Notes under the pieces: generated by a model
The model's input: the letters and a program-made list of their open reading frames with translations, nothing else
Databases searched by the model: none
Told to the model about the DNA's origin: nothing
Translations under genes and position numbers: made by a program
Assembly: GCA_015847255.1 (NCBI GenBank)
Contig: JADLZK010007379.1
Span: forward strand, 1-64,000
Origin: Hyparrhenia diplandra
Taxonomy: Eukaryota > Streptophyta > Magnoliopsida > Poales > Poaceae
DNA: 64,000 bases
Direction of reading: 5' to 3'
Shown: positions 12,240-24,030 of the stretch, one piece after another
Position numbering within the stretch: position 1 is the stretch's first letter
How the letters are laid out: the number at the start of each line of letters is the position of its first letter

Positions 12240-15200
12240 TTAGACGCAAATTATGTTAAGCGCTCTCATCTCCTTTGGGAGGCTAGCATCTAGAAAATGC
12301 AAGCTACAAAACAAGTGATATATATAGAGAGAGAATTAGTATGTTTGTCAGGCTAATCAAATTGCACTCTCTGATGTACACAAACAACATAATTTAAGAT
12401 GTGTGAATATTTCTTAATCCTTTTAGTAAGAGCACAACGCACCTCATAGACATAAAGGCCATACCAACAAATACTGCTTTAACAGCATCCTTGCGTCCAG
12501 CATATTCAAATGCTTGTGGTAGCATTTCATACAGTGTTAGAAAAGCCATCACTCCTCCCACTGTTAAAGAAAAAACAGTTGAGTGAATACTTTTAGATAT
12601 TTGAAAAGAATGTTTTTACATAGTAATTATAGTTACCTAATCCAAGTAGACCTTCCAATATTTCAGGATTCAAGTTGCTTGGGAATAGGTAAGCTGCAAA
12701 AAAGGAGGAAAACAAAACGTCTCACATGCATTTCTTTGAGGTACAATATAAATAACTCTATGAACTCAACAATTTTTCAATCATGACATCATGCTCTTTG
12801 TAAAGTCTTTAACCTTTGGAACCAAACTTAACCTTTTTTTGTTTTATATTCCTAAAATGATGACAAATACTAAATAAATTATTTCCAAGTTTATAGGCTG
12901 CGTTCTAGGTCCAGCCCATGAAACACAATGAGCAGAATAAATTATTTAAGCCTAATATTGCTTCTAGTTTTCTGGGGAGAAAAGTGTGTCTGGGCCCGAT
13001 ACACTGCAGCCCAGGTCCAGCACATGAAACACAAGGAACCTAAAGCCCACAACCCATGAAACACAAGTAACCTAAGCCCAATATTATATTTACTTTAACA
13101 TTGAAAGAATTGAAAGAACTTATTCTCATTCACTAATGCAAAGTAAGGGGACTGCTACAGATGATAATTAGTAGTTTTTATTGCATCTAGTGCATCAATA
13201 TGATTTGAGCAATTTATCATCCGTCCTGAATGTACTGATAATCCAATCTGAAACTTTAATAGCTCAATTAGATTGTTACCACTATTAGAAAGACAACTTA
13301 CCCACAATAATCACACCTAGTGGTTCTGCAAAACCAGATAATGTTGCTAATTTGAAGGCTTGCCATTTGCTGCACCAGAGACATGGAAACTAAGTATTAC
13401 TAAAAGTTTAAATATAATTTATTTTGTTTTCAAGGTAAGTGCAATAGTCATATTTCTGTTTTCTTCATGCAGTTTTTTAGAGTTCATGTGCAGTTTTTAG
13501 AGTTCATGCAGTTAGTGCCCTTTTAGTGGGCATTATACTATTATTTGATACAATGGGTCGACACTTTACTATAACATATTCAAAAATGAAAGGGGCATAT
13601 TTCTTCTATAAAAAAAGGCACATAGTACCTGCAAGTGGCAAAGTATGCTGGCAGAGCTACTGCAATACCCTGGGGATGAATGAAAGCAACAGGTAGGTAT
13701 TAGCACATTTGATCTATGTGTTGCTAAAAAAAAGCACATTTGATTTGATCTATATGTTGTGAACTAAATTGTGTATTGACAAGAAATATGGTACTGTCTA
13801 TATAACTATTTTTTAAAAATTTATCACATTGTAACTAACAAGTTATTACTAAAATGTTTTGTAGTCATAAAGTGCAGGGTTCTACTTCTATGTTTGCACT
13901 TTTAAATGAGAATATAAAGTTTCACCAGTATCTAGCAAAGCAATATAATTGTGAATTTCTGTACTCATTGTCAATTCCATACAAAAGCCAAATTAGATTA
14001 AATTACCTCTGGAATGTAGTGTAGTGCTATAGCAAGGGCCAAGTTCAAACCAACACGGAAGCCCTGATGAGTAGATAAGACTCTAGTTAGATATACAATA
14101 TTTGATATTCACTATTAAGTTACAGCCTTGAGATTGTGAAACAAAGATCAAGTTAGCTAGACAGGAAACAATGAACAATACCTTTGTTGTTCCGAGAAAT
14201 GCAGCAGTGCCCACAGGGAAGTTCTGCAAACTCACACCAGCAACTGTATTTTTTTCAAAGCAATCATTAAACCAATTAAACTTGTAGTTGTAGGAAGATG
14301 CATATTATTCATGATTATATAAATATTGCATATATTAAAAATTCAAGCCCTAGGGGTCATCTCTGAGGCACATTGTATGGTTACTATCATCATTAATTTC
14401 CTTTTTCAATATCAGTAAGTGAAAAGGTTGTATAATTAATCTGTGGATATTGATAAACTAGTCAATTGTTGTATACAAAGGCATCAACACAAATAAATAT
14501 ATGACACTTATTGATGGTAATTAACCTAGAACTCACATGGTTGCAAAGCAGTTAGTAGTTAAATATTGAATAACTCTTCAGCGATCTATACCAACATCAA
14601 CATTTATATACAAATATTTTTATATAAGATTCTATTATATATAATAAAGCCACAAAACTTGTTTAGGCATGTTTAGGGGCTTACCAATTGCTGTGACAAC
14701 TACGCTAAATATAACTCTTCGGCGATGTCTCATCATAAGTTCCTTTCCTGCTCTGTTGTCATCAGCCTTATTTTTGTCATATATTTAAAGTTGTTAGTTT
14801 TTCCATTAAAATATTACAGATTGACCACTGAACCAAGTCGATGGAAGCTATACCTTTTTGTCATTTTCATCTTCCATCTTGCAATCTGGTTCAGGGAAAA
14901 TGTCTGCAATTGTTGAAAACAGCAGTGCTCAGCAAAGAACTGCAATCCACATGCCAAAATGTTTAGAAGATTTTACAAATGCCCAACAGAATATCTTGTT
15001 TTACTTACCCAAAAGGTTTCCTTTCAAAAAACCAATGGCATTGACAGCATCATAAGCCAAGTCAAAGAAGGACATGCTCAGCATGAGTCCAGTAGCAAAG
15101 CCCTGCAGAGTGGGAAAAATATATTCTTAAATTTTGAGTTGTGAATAATCAAAACTTTTCATTGTCTGAACACAACTCTCCATGGGCAATAGTTAGCAAA

Positions 15201-15720
15201 TGGTGATATCATCAACCTGTAACATCCCGAGTGTTTTGTTGTTTGGCGCATGATTGAGTATGGCCAACAGTGCACCTGGTGAGCAGTATACAAGCAAGAA
15301 TCTTTAGTTGCGTGGAGTATATACAAATGTGGGCAATCTTCACTTATGTTAATAGGTTTCTTATGTGTGGTTATGGTCTGTATTACCATCATGAACTTTA
15401 TCCTGAAGAAATCTATGTGCGCAAATAGTTCCCATTGTTGAAATGATAGGAGCTAGTCAATCTATTCTTAATCTCGGATGCAATATAATTTCAACTAATC
15501 AATTTATACCAGTCCACTTCAAAATTTTGGACAGAGACCTAGGGACCAGCATGGCTAGTATCGCTTCAAATTCAAGATCCAAGGTAGTAGAAAAACAACT
15601 CAAGTGATCATGAGAATGTACAAACGAGAGAGAGGAAGTAAATTGTTGGTACATACCAAGGGAGGTGCTTAAACCGCCGACGAGGGACAGGGTGAGAGCA
15701 ACGGAAACCTTTGGATCCAT
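12240..15720 (-). CDS. ZTP29-like ZIP-family metal transporter
   Basis: Twelve exons on the minus strand, all with GT-AG junctions and matching phases: 15657-15720, 15217-15275, 15009-15102, 14854-14939, 14685-14766, 14182-14243, 14007-14063, 13629-13669, 13302-13369, 12637-12693, 12443-12560, 12240-12303. The start MDPKVSVALTLSLVGGLSTS and blocks such as SFFDLAYDAVNAIGF, NLALAIALHYIPEG and KLATLSGFAEPLGV identify the plant ZTP29 group of ZIP (ZupT-like) zinc transporters, which are multi-pass membrane proteins. Length after correction is about 283 residues, near the family's roughly 276. Two lesions: an extra base in the A-run at 15011-15014 and a missing base next to 14930. Uncorrected, they put a TGA in exon 4; a second acceptor (exon 14854-14903) gives an open 271-residue frame instead. 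The TM4 motif HNFPEG reads QNFPVG (about 135-140) and the TM7 LHEM motif reads LYEM, so metal binding may be altered. Confidence 0.85.
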
Positions 15721-15874
15721 AAGTGTATCAGGTGAGATTTATCAGCTGGATCTTCAATTCCCTTTGCTGCAGGCGAGATTTATCAGATGGAAGGCGTTCA
15801 GATGAACAACGGAGGCTGCTTGGATTTGGGATGATGGAGATGGGTCAGTGTTGGCTAGCTTTCCCTCCCTTTAT

Positions 15875-15892
15875 ATAAAGGACAGGTCGATG
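15875..15892 (-). promoter_or_regulatory. Probable TATA box of the ZIP gene
   Basis: CCTTTATATAAAGG on the minus strand (near-palindromic) lies about 155-170 bp upstream of the ATG at 15720, a normal position for a plant core promoter with a short leader. Called by motif and position only. Confidence 0.5.
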
Positions 15893-16336
15893 TCATTGCG
15901 TGCGTCGTCACGCCGGGCAGCTTTTGTGTTGATGATGTATAAAAATCAGTAGATAAATGGGGAGATATTGAGCTTCCAGTGGAGCAGGAGGCACGTTACA
16001 GTCATGGATGGATGATTATATTCCTGCAGTTAGCTTGCATTTGTCAGTTGAGGCAATCGAGGAGGGCAAGTCTGGAATGACTTCGCATGGTAGCTTAATT
16101 CTCAGAGACTCCGTGGTTATAGCAAGGATGCCTGAAGTGTAAGGCAAGGTAACGTCCATCATTCAGTTCGTCATCCATCTGATCATCACCTCTGCTAGTC
16201 CGTTACCAGCTATGGGAGAAGAGAAAGGAATACAAAGTTCCATAATATACCTGTATCTACATCGGATACAGTGTTGTGGTTTAACTTTGTTTCATTTCTT
16301 TTTGTCCCAAATGACGGAAAGAATGACCGAGGCAAA

Positions 16337-16529
16337 GAGCCTGATTGGTTGACAACCAAAATTTATCATGTCATAGATTTGGCAAGCCAAAAGATAGGTA
16401 AAAATTGCCAAGATTTGGCAAACCAAATGTGAGAAGGTGACAAGTTTTAGTAGCCAATCATCGCTAGCAAAAATCATAGATTGCCAAATCCTTGGCGGAG
16501 CAAATTTTGGTCGCCAACCAATCAGGCTC
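16337..16529. mobile_element. 193-bp MITE with ~28-bp inverted ends
   Basis: Left end GAGCCTGATTGGTTG continuing to ACCAAAATTT, and right end AAATTTTGG continuing to CAACCAATCAGGCTC, are inverted copies. The interior (GATTTGGCAAGCC / GCCAAATCC) is also largely self-complementary. No coding capacity. Superfamily is not assigned because the target duplication is unclear. Confidence 0.75.
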
Positions 16530-18176
16530 GAAATACTCTGCTGCTGTAGGTACGGTTTCACACATTGCATGATCTTCTAATCAAAAGGTGCCGTTAATAT
16601 AGAAGTGCAGGAAAAAGTGGCGCTAGGTGCAGGCCTGGCATACGTATATGCATCAGCACAGCAGCATGCATATCTTTCTAAGTACCTTAATTAGCTTTCA
16701 TGCTGCAATGTGTGTTGTCGATTGATGGAAGGACAAGAGGGCGCGTGAGCTGTCCAGTAGAGCATGTTTACCTAGTAGGGCATGTTTACAATGCAAGGAA
16801 ACTGAAAAAGAGCATCCTAGTGTTTTGTGTCGTCACCCCGGTTGCCCTTCAAGACTTGATAAGGCTGGGTGGTCTCATGTCATCACGCACCAAGCTTAAC
16901 CTATTCATATCGTCCAGTTAGGACAAGGAGATCAAAATCGTAATGGATTTTCCATACAATATTTGCATGATCCAGTTAGGTCAAATTCATGCTCATTGGT
17001 TGTACATCATTTGCATCATCCAGTTAGGACAAACATGACGTGCACGTGTTTTCACTAATAAGAGTAAGAGGACAAGAAATCAAATTCTTACTGAACTTCC
17101 GTATGTCATTTACATTATCAAGTTAGGGAAATTAAAGAAAATCAAATTCGTACACTTTTTGTAATCTTAGCATTTTTTTTTTTTTTTTGAGCCTAGATGT
17201 TATGTAATTATGTACATAAATATTCATTCAATCAATTGAAAAAAAAATAGGTAGGGGATTCCCTGCTGATCAGTCAAAAAAAGAAACTCAAGTTCATTCT
17301 AAATTTGCGATGCTTATAACTTTAGTTGCATGAGTTAGTTCAATCTTCTATGCCTGATTATTGTTGTAGGAGTTAGATGAAGTTGCTGCAATTAATGTAA
17401 CTTAGCAATTTCCGCAAAAAAAATGAAACAAAAACTTAGTAACTTGGCATATGCACACCTTAGCATAAATTTTTTCAACAGAAGTAAGAGCAAAAAATAT
17501 GAAATTCACCAAAAAAAAAAATGTGACTTTGTAAAACTTGCATATGCGCCTTATTATCATTTCTTGTTTCAATGGAAATAAGAGTATGCAATTATTGATT
17601 TAACTTGGTAATAACTTGCATTATTACGATTTTCTCTTTGAGTGCAAACAAGAGCAATAAAATATGCAGTGGCATCTGTTTATTTTAAAAAATAAGTTTT
17701 CATTAGTCATTACTTATTAGCTAACATATCATTAGCAACAATCATGAAGATAATGTCTGACACATAGGTAGAAACAATCTCCCCAGTGTCCTCACCAAAC
17801 ACAGCCAGCTCGTGAGCTATATACAATCTCGACCAACAAACGCAAATTCAAATGAGAGGAAAACTAATCTTATAAGTGTGTAATGCTAGTAACATAATAC
17901 TATCTTACATACTGTAATGTAATACTGGGCCGAGTATTATGATTTATGTTTCCTTCTCTAATAAAACAAGGCATATACAGAGAGAGCAGCAGCAAACAAG
18001 TAGTGGGCTGTATTTTTCACATCCTCAGCCCAGATCAAGAAAGGCCCATATAAAAATTGAAAGGTCCGCGCGGCGCCGCGTCGAGATAAAATAGCGCGCA
18101 ACCCAGTCAGTTCTTGGCCGCGCAAACGGATAAAAAGTCCTCCTGGCCTGGCCCAGTCCAGATCTCCCCGCGCAAA
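16530..18176. other. AT-rich intergenic stretch
   Basis: No gene, structural RNA or delimited element recognised. It contains several A- and T-runs and short open frames without protein-like composition. The last 150 bp are GC-rich and lie upstream of the SINE and the oxidoreductase gene. Confidence 0.4.
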
Positions 18177-18190
18177 CAAAGGGGATAATT

Positions 18191-18497
18191 GCGAATTGGC
18201 TTTGTAGTCGATGGTAGGGCGGTCAGGTGGACGCTACCCCAGGGGTCAAATCACGGTGCTGCGACCTTGCAAGGATTTTCCCAGGATTTACCGGCGTTAT
18301 CGTTAAGTGGTAGCGGCGTTAAAATCGGACGACGAGCCTTTATGGTGACCGAGAATCTCCAGAATCTGCCGCCGCCAGTGGGCTGGATTTTCTCATGTAG
18401 GGGTAGGGTTTGCGTACGTGTGTTCGTAGGGGTGAGTGTGCGTGCGTGTTGTGACAGTGTATGAACGTTGTACTGTGTCATTCTAAAAAAAAAAAAA
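18191..18497 (+). mobile_element. SINE-like retroposon with 14-bp target duplication
   Basis: The element is bracketed by perfect copies of CAAAGGGGATAATT (18177-18190 and 18498-18511) and ends in a run of 13 A. The 5' part carries GGTAGGGCGGTCAGG and GGGGTCAAATCAC, which loosely resemble tRNA-type A and B boxes. The 3' part (GTAGGGGTAGGGTTTGCGTA, then GTGTGCGTGCGTGTTGTGAC) I recognise as a recurrent grass SINE tail. No coding capacity. It sits about 140 bp upstream of the oxidoreductase ATG and may have landed in its promoter. Confidence 0.75.
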
Positions 18498-18633
18498 CAA
18501 AGGGGATAATTTGCCAAAAAAAAAAAAAAAAAGCAAACAAAGGGATAATAAAAGGCTCTCTCAGTCTAGTCTCCCTCTCCTCCGGTGAATCGCTTCCCGT
18601 CCCGTCCCGTCCCACTGCAGATCGTACCCAGCC

Positions 18634-21600
18634 ATGAGCTCCGCCGCAGCCGCCGCCAATGTCGCCGTCATCGGGCCGGAAGTAAGCAGCCTTGACGCTC
18701 AACCTCATCTCTCGTCCTTTTCCGCACCTCTGCTTCCTGAATGAACAACTGAACGATCCGATTGATTCTGATCCACCCCGTTCGACGATCGGGGCTGGCA
18801 CGCGCCTGCAACTGCAATCCTCACTCTACTACTCTTCCCGACCATCGCAGTATCCGGCGCCGTGTGCGCGTCGCTGCTCGCCACGCGGGGCGTGGCCGTG
18901 ACGCTCTTCGACTCTGGCCGCGGCGCAGGTGGCCGCATGGCGCAGCGGAGGTGCTCGACCGATTGACTCGCTCGCTGCCCCTGCGTGCGTCGCTCCGGCA
19001 CTGACTAGTCGGTGCATGCTTGGCAGGTGAGCGCAGGGAGGTGATAGAGGATGGCACGGAGCTGCGGTTCGACCATGGTGCGCCCTACTTCACCGTCAGC
19101 AACGGAGAGGTTGCCCGGGTCGTCGGTGGGTGGGAGGCGCGGGGATCGTCGCCGAGTGGAAGGCCACGTTCGCATCCTTCGATCTGGCCACCGGAAAATT
19201 CACAGAATTCGAGAAGGTTCGAGGTTTCAATCCCAACCCTTGCCGTAGGTTTTATCCATCACTTTAAAAACTGAAATGATGTGGCAGTTGGTACATTTAC
19301 CATGAAGGGTCCAACATACATATTAAGCAAGTAGAAGTTAGCTACAAATTATCAGTTTCGAAACCTGTCAATGACTGCATAATGTGCATCTGATAATTTG
19401 GGTAAGTATGTCAAACTTGTCGTGTGTATTTTTGAATCTAGGATGCCAGCCTTGATCTTTCTATGTTTAAGGGATTAGGCGAAGCCATTTTGAAGTTAGG
19501 CAGTGTCATGTAGGCTTTCAGTTGCTCAGATAATCTAACATTGGTGATGTTAGAGTACTTCCAAGAAGCATGATTTACATAGATTAGCAGGAGCCAGTAT
19601 CGAAATTTTAATACAGTTAGATTCCTTGGGATGTCTTCTTACTTCTTATAGGAGGGAACAGCTAAAAAGTATGTGGGAGTGCCAGCCGTGAACTCAATAT
19701 GCAAGTCACTCTGTGTAGAGGATGGTTAGACCTCAGACTTCCAACTTTCTGAGTACCATAATGTTCCAGAGACCGAGGAGCCTGTACAGATGCTTAATAT
19801 ACTCTGCTTCTGCTAGGTGTGGTGGCCAAATTTGGTGTCACTGTGGGCAAGATGGATTGGCTTCAAGATAGGAGTTCATGGTCACTAGCTAGCTTGGATG
19901 GGAAAGATCTTGGCTATTTTGATTACGTCGTAGCAACAGATAAAGAGCGTGGCGTCGAAGTTTTTCTGGGTTGACTGGAAGACCGCCACCTCTTGGTTTG
20001 TTATATAGTTTCCATAATATCATTCAATATCATTGCTCTAGTTTTGGAAGACAATCTTGTTTCCTGACAAGCTATACTAAGGAAATGTTTATCACTTTAG
20101 TCAGTAGCAGTATTCTTATCACCATTTTAGTTGGAAAAAATACTTTTTATTTTGCGAAAGCTTCAGATTGTGTATATGTTTCTGTAAGTTAAAATTCATT
20201 CATAGTCATAGCAGCAGGATACCTTGAGCCGATGCCTGTTTCCTATCTTATTCATTTTTTCAGATTATGCTTGGTATGTAATTTTTTTGTAAGTAAGGGC
20301 AAAATAATGGTTAACATAGAGACAGGCAGCATGTTTGAATTGAACATGAGAGTCCACTTAAATGGTGATGCTAACTACTTTTTCGGGTTAGTTCCTTATT
20401 AGTATTGGTACTAATTACTGATCATCAGCATCTTTCATACAAGTGCAATGCATGAGAAATACGTGCTTTGACCAATCCTTGGTAATGTCTCAGATTTAGC
20501 GTCATTTCCACACCTGCCTACAATACTTCAAGATATCCCAGTTCGTCCATGTTTTTGCTCTTATGGTAGCATTCTCGGAGCCATTGGCTATGGTATGTGC
20601 AATCTTCAATTATGTCCATTCACAAAGTTCCCCGTTTTCTCAATTGCTTGGAACTAAAGACTCTGTTGTTGTAATCAGTTCATACTTATTTACTATGCAT
20701 ATGGGCCCACTATTTGTCATTATGCATAGAGCCTCAGTGATCGCAAAAATGCATGCATATGGGGCCACTATTTCTCATTATGCAAAATGCATAGAGCCTA
20801 AGGTATTGTAGTCACCAGAGTCCTACAATGCAGCATTGCAGGAAATATTTGTTTCCCAAAATGCTCAAGTTATAAGCTGTATTAACTGGTATCATGGTAA
20901 TTATGGACATGCGGCTGTTCCTACCTAATGATATTTAAGCAACTTTCATTTATCGGTTTCTGAATTTGTTCATCTGCCTCCTGCTAAAATGTCTATTTAT
21001 CTTTCTAATGATGTTTTAATCAGGTACCTGTTCATGGTTTCTCTTTCAACAATTCCAATTCTCTAAGCTGGGCCTTTTGTAATAGTAGTAAGCCAGGTCG
21101 TGCTTGTGTACCTCCTAACAGGTACATATGTCTTTGTTGTTTTTGTTTTTTTTCTGTGTGTATATACACATAGTACGTTATCTGGTGTCACAAATTTTCA
21201 CTTCATGTACTTTTTGTTTGTATTCAGACAATCTTGGGTATTGCATTCGACAACTGAGTATGCTTCCAAGGTAATAAATAATATTGGTCCACGGAAACCT
21301 TCAGCAGAGGCACTTTCTAAGGTGGCAGAGGAATTGTTCAGTGAATTCCAGGCGACTGGATTAAGCATTCCACAACCAATTTTTATGAGAGCTCACAGAT
21401 GGTCAGTTTTTTTTTAATCATATCTTTTAGGGTTGTCGTCTTCAATTGTATTGAAAGAACTAGCATTTTCCCTCGCCCCCTGCTGGTATTTGATAATATA
21501 TAAAATTGCAGGGGTGCTGCCTTCCCAGCCATTGCAATTAGTGGAGATGATAAGTGTATTTGGGACAAGAGTACGAAATTGGCAATTTGTGGAGATTTCT

Positions 21601-21693
21601 GTACAAGCCCAAGTGTCGAAGGAGCAATCCTTAGTGCTACGAGAGGGGCTTCCCAAAATCCTTGAATGTTTAAGCCTTCCGTCAGTGCTGTGA
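18634..21693 (+). CDS. Renalase-like FAD/NAD(P)-binding oxidoreductase (frame-disrupted)
   Basis: Nine exons with conserved GT-AG sites: 18634-18681, 18851-18950, 19037-19216, 19652-19724, 19817-19995, 20494-20592, 21024-21121, 21228-21401, 21512-21693. Recognisable blocks include SGAVCASLLATRGVAVTLFD (Rossmann FAD fold, after a damaged GxGxxG), FDHGAPYFTV, KKYVGVPAVNSICKSLC, GFSFNNSNSLSWAFC and KLAICGDFCTSPSVEGAIL. This is the plant single-copy FAD oxidoreductase family related to renalase; its substrate is unknown. Six small lesions are inferred: base losses at the GGG of 18673-18675 and the GGGG of 19140-19143, gains in AAA near 19943, in the T-run near 19963, in the TTTTT near 20556, and in the CCC of 21652-21654. 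The splice sites and domain order are intact, so this is either a young pseudogene or an assembly-damaged real gene. Confidence 0.75.
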
Positions 21694-21989
21694 CTTGTAT
21701 ATCTAACCTATTATCTGTGATTTGTTGTATTTATGCCTTCATTCCCTTACAGAAATAAACATTCAAAGCCTTATTTGAGGCGCACATATTGTTCGTTGAT
21801 TATGCTGACATTGAATAAGGAATAAAGCAACAGCAGGTGCTGCCCCCTTTCTGTTAAAGATGTGATCATTTGCCATTGATGAAATCTGCTTCGAACAGCT
21901 ACGTTAAGTTTATTTTTTGAATAAAACAGGAAGGGAGCCCCTACTGTGCTTTTATTAAACACAAGTTAAACTTTACAAGTAGTCTCAAG

Positions 21990-22480
21990 ACACAAAAAAG
22001 GAAAATAAGAAAAATTACACAAAAAGGTCGATCCATGTGTCTAGGTGAATTTGAAGGGAAGCGTCAGCTCTGAGCCTAACTAGCGCTAGTTCGTGTTTGG
22101 AGACTCTTTTAACTGAGGCCAGAGAGTGAGCAGTGTGCCTAAAGATTGAGTCATTCCTGGCAGACCAAATCGCCCAAAACATAGCTGATATTACTTCAAA
22201 AAAGCTGGGCTCTGCAGATGCATCTTGAAGAGAACAATAGAATCCAAAATGTTGGGCTGAATTAGATGCGCTAAACCCAGGAGGTTCCAGCAGGACATAG
22301 CAAAAGGACTGTGTGTGAAAAGATGGTGGAGGACTTTTCCATACCCAGGTGGCAAAGAACACAATCATAACTGCCAAGAACCATGTTTTTCCTTTTTAAG
22401 AGCTCTCTTGTACTTAGACTATCTTTAAGAAGCAGCCAAAAAATACCTTTCTTTTTGTCTGGCATGCAAATTTCCACAAC
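21990..22480 (-). mobile_element. LINE ORF2 C-terminal fragment (zf-RVT region)
   Basis: Minus-strand translations give PDKKKGIFWLLLKDSLSTRE, LLKRKNMVLGSYDCVLCHLG and, in another frame, FFEVISAMFWAIWSARNDSI. The W-x-L-L-x-D-x-L-x-T-R / C-x2-C pattern followed by W-x-I-W-x-x-R-N is the reverse-transcriptase zinc-binding tail of plant L1-type LINEs. It is frameshifted and truncated; no RT core is present. Dead fragment. Confidence 0.75.
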
Positions 22481-22906
22481 CATTTATAAATAGGGATACT
22501 GTAGCAGTTCCCATCAATTGAGAATAAGCTTTACTTGAAGAGAAAAAGGGAGAACCCGAATGTAAGACCAAGTGTCACGACCTGGATGTAATTGCAAATC
22601 TTGCAGGATTGAGGTCAGGCTTTGGAGGTGCACAAAGGGCGTTGTAGAACTTCACCTATACTCCCAAGGGGCACATCATGATGCCACCACAGCAACACTC
22701 ATAGCAGCCAGCCTAGAGGACAAAATCCGCTGGGATATCAAATTGAAACTAGGGGCTTGAGTTGGGAACATGCTAGCACCATTGTAATACACACCATTGC
22801 AAACCATTGGTAATTAGACAACACGTGCATATAATCAATCAATTCAAAGACACACGGTGCATAAAGTGAGCTATCATTCTTCGTAAAGCATCTGAATCCT
22901 TACTTC

Positions 22907-23639
22907 TCATAAAACAAAGATGACTCCTTGTCGCTGCTGCATATTGAAGACTTTTGATAATTGATATCTTGTATAATTGATATCTTGTATACTCCAATCA
23001 ACAGCATGAATACTTTCCAATGAAGTCAACGACACTGCTTTACACATAAGATATCTTGCAAATTCAATCTCTCCTATGGTGCCACAATAACCATTAAATA
23101 TTATGTGCCTTAGATGGTGCCACAATAACCATTAAATATTATGTGCCTTAGATGATTCTTTGGAATAGTTGTTGTCTCTAAAAGCAAATCCCAATCTCCA
23201 AAACCTTGAGCATTTTGTGTGCCAGAGCTAAAACACTGCGATATACATTGAGAAAAAAAATTAGATAAACAATATAAAATCAGTAATAGCAAAGAAATAT
23301 CTATTAGTGCTTTAAGAAAAGCTTAGACCTTTCCAGAATATAAAGATTACCATTCTTTATCTAGAAATATTAAAGATAAACTTATTAATCCAACTTAGCA
23401 TAACTAGACCTAGGACAGACTCATATCCCCTCTATTTCATCATAGAGGGGGTGTATATAACAAACAAATAACACCATCATAAATAAATAATATCTGAAGG
23501 AAATGAATACCCTAATCTCAAGACGTTGTAAACGTGGAAATAAGCTTATGATTTGCACCGCTCTCCTCAGTTCTTCACCGTCAGCAAATTCATACCAAAA
23601 ACAAGTGACGTAATAAAGAATAGACGTCTCTGCATCCAT
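22907..23639 (-). pseudogene. Broken 3' end of an F-box/FBD-type gene
   Basis: Two minus-strand exons, 23511-23639 and 22907-23235, join in phase at GT-AG sites. They read VQIISLFPRLQRLEI, then GDWDLLLETTTIPKNHLRHI, then GEIEFARYLMCKAVSLTSLE. The last part matches the FBD domain pattern (H-L-x-x-I-x-x-x-G-x-x-G-x-x-x-E-I-E-F-A-x-Y-L) of F-box/LRR substrate-adaptor proteins. No F-box or LRR exons are found upstream, so only the 3' part is here. A 38-bp tandem duplication inside exon 2 shifts the frame and stops translation after FNGYCGTI. A second 18-bp duplication near 22961-22995 adds residues near the end. Non-functional as it stands. Confidence 0.7.
23076..23151 (+). repeat. 38-bp tandem duplication, two copies
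   Basis: The unit beginning ATGGTGCCACAATAACCATT and ending TATGTGCCTTAG occurs twice head to tail without mismatch (23076-23113, 23114-23151). Since 38 is not a multiple of three, it breaks the FBD reading frame on the complementary strand. Confidence 0.95.
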
Positions 23640-24030
23640 CTAGCAACAGTAGAAGCATTAGTATGCTTGCAACTTGAGAGATTCATGGAATAGAAAACCA
23701 CCAATCATGTATGGAATCACAGTGGTGCTGGTGCAAATGCCTGATTAGAAATAATACTAAGGCGCGGTGAGCTCATGGACCTTTTACCAGAGCCAATAGT
23801 GAAGGCTGGTATCCCCACAGATAATCGGTGACCTAGTCGATGTCGTAGTGAAGGCTCCTAATAGCCAGTTATTGTTTTTTTCCGTTTCCATGTCCAAATC
23901 CTTTTTCTTCTCATCCCAGATTAAAAGGGAAGGAAGCAGAATCAGTTAGTAAGTTCACATCAATGAATAACAGTCCAAGTTATCAGCCAGGCAGAATCCC
24001 TGATCCAAATGGGACAAATTCGGCAGGTAA

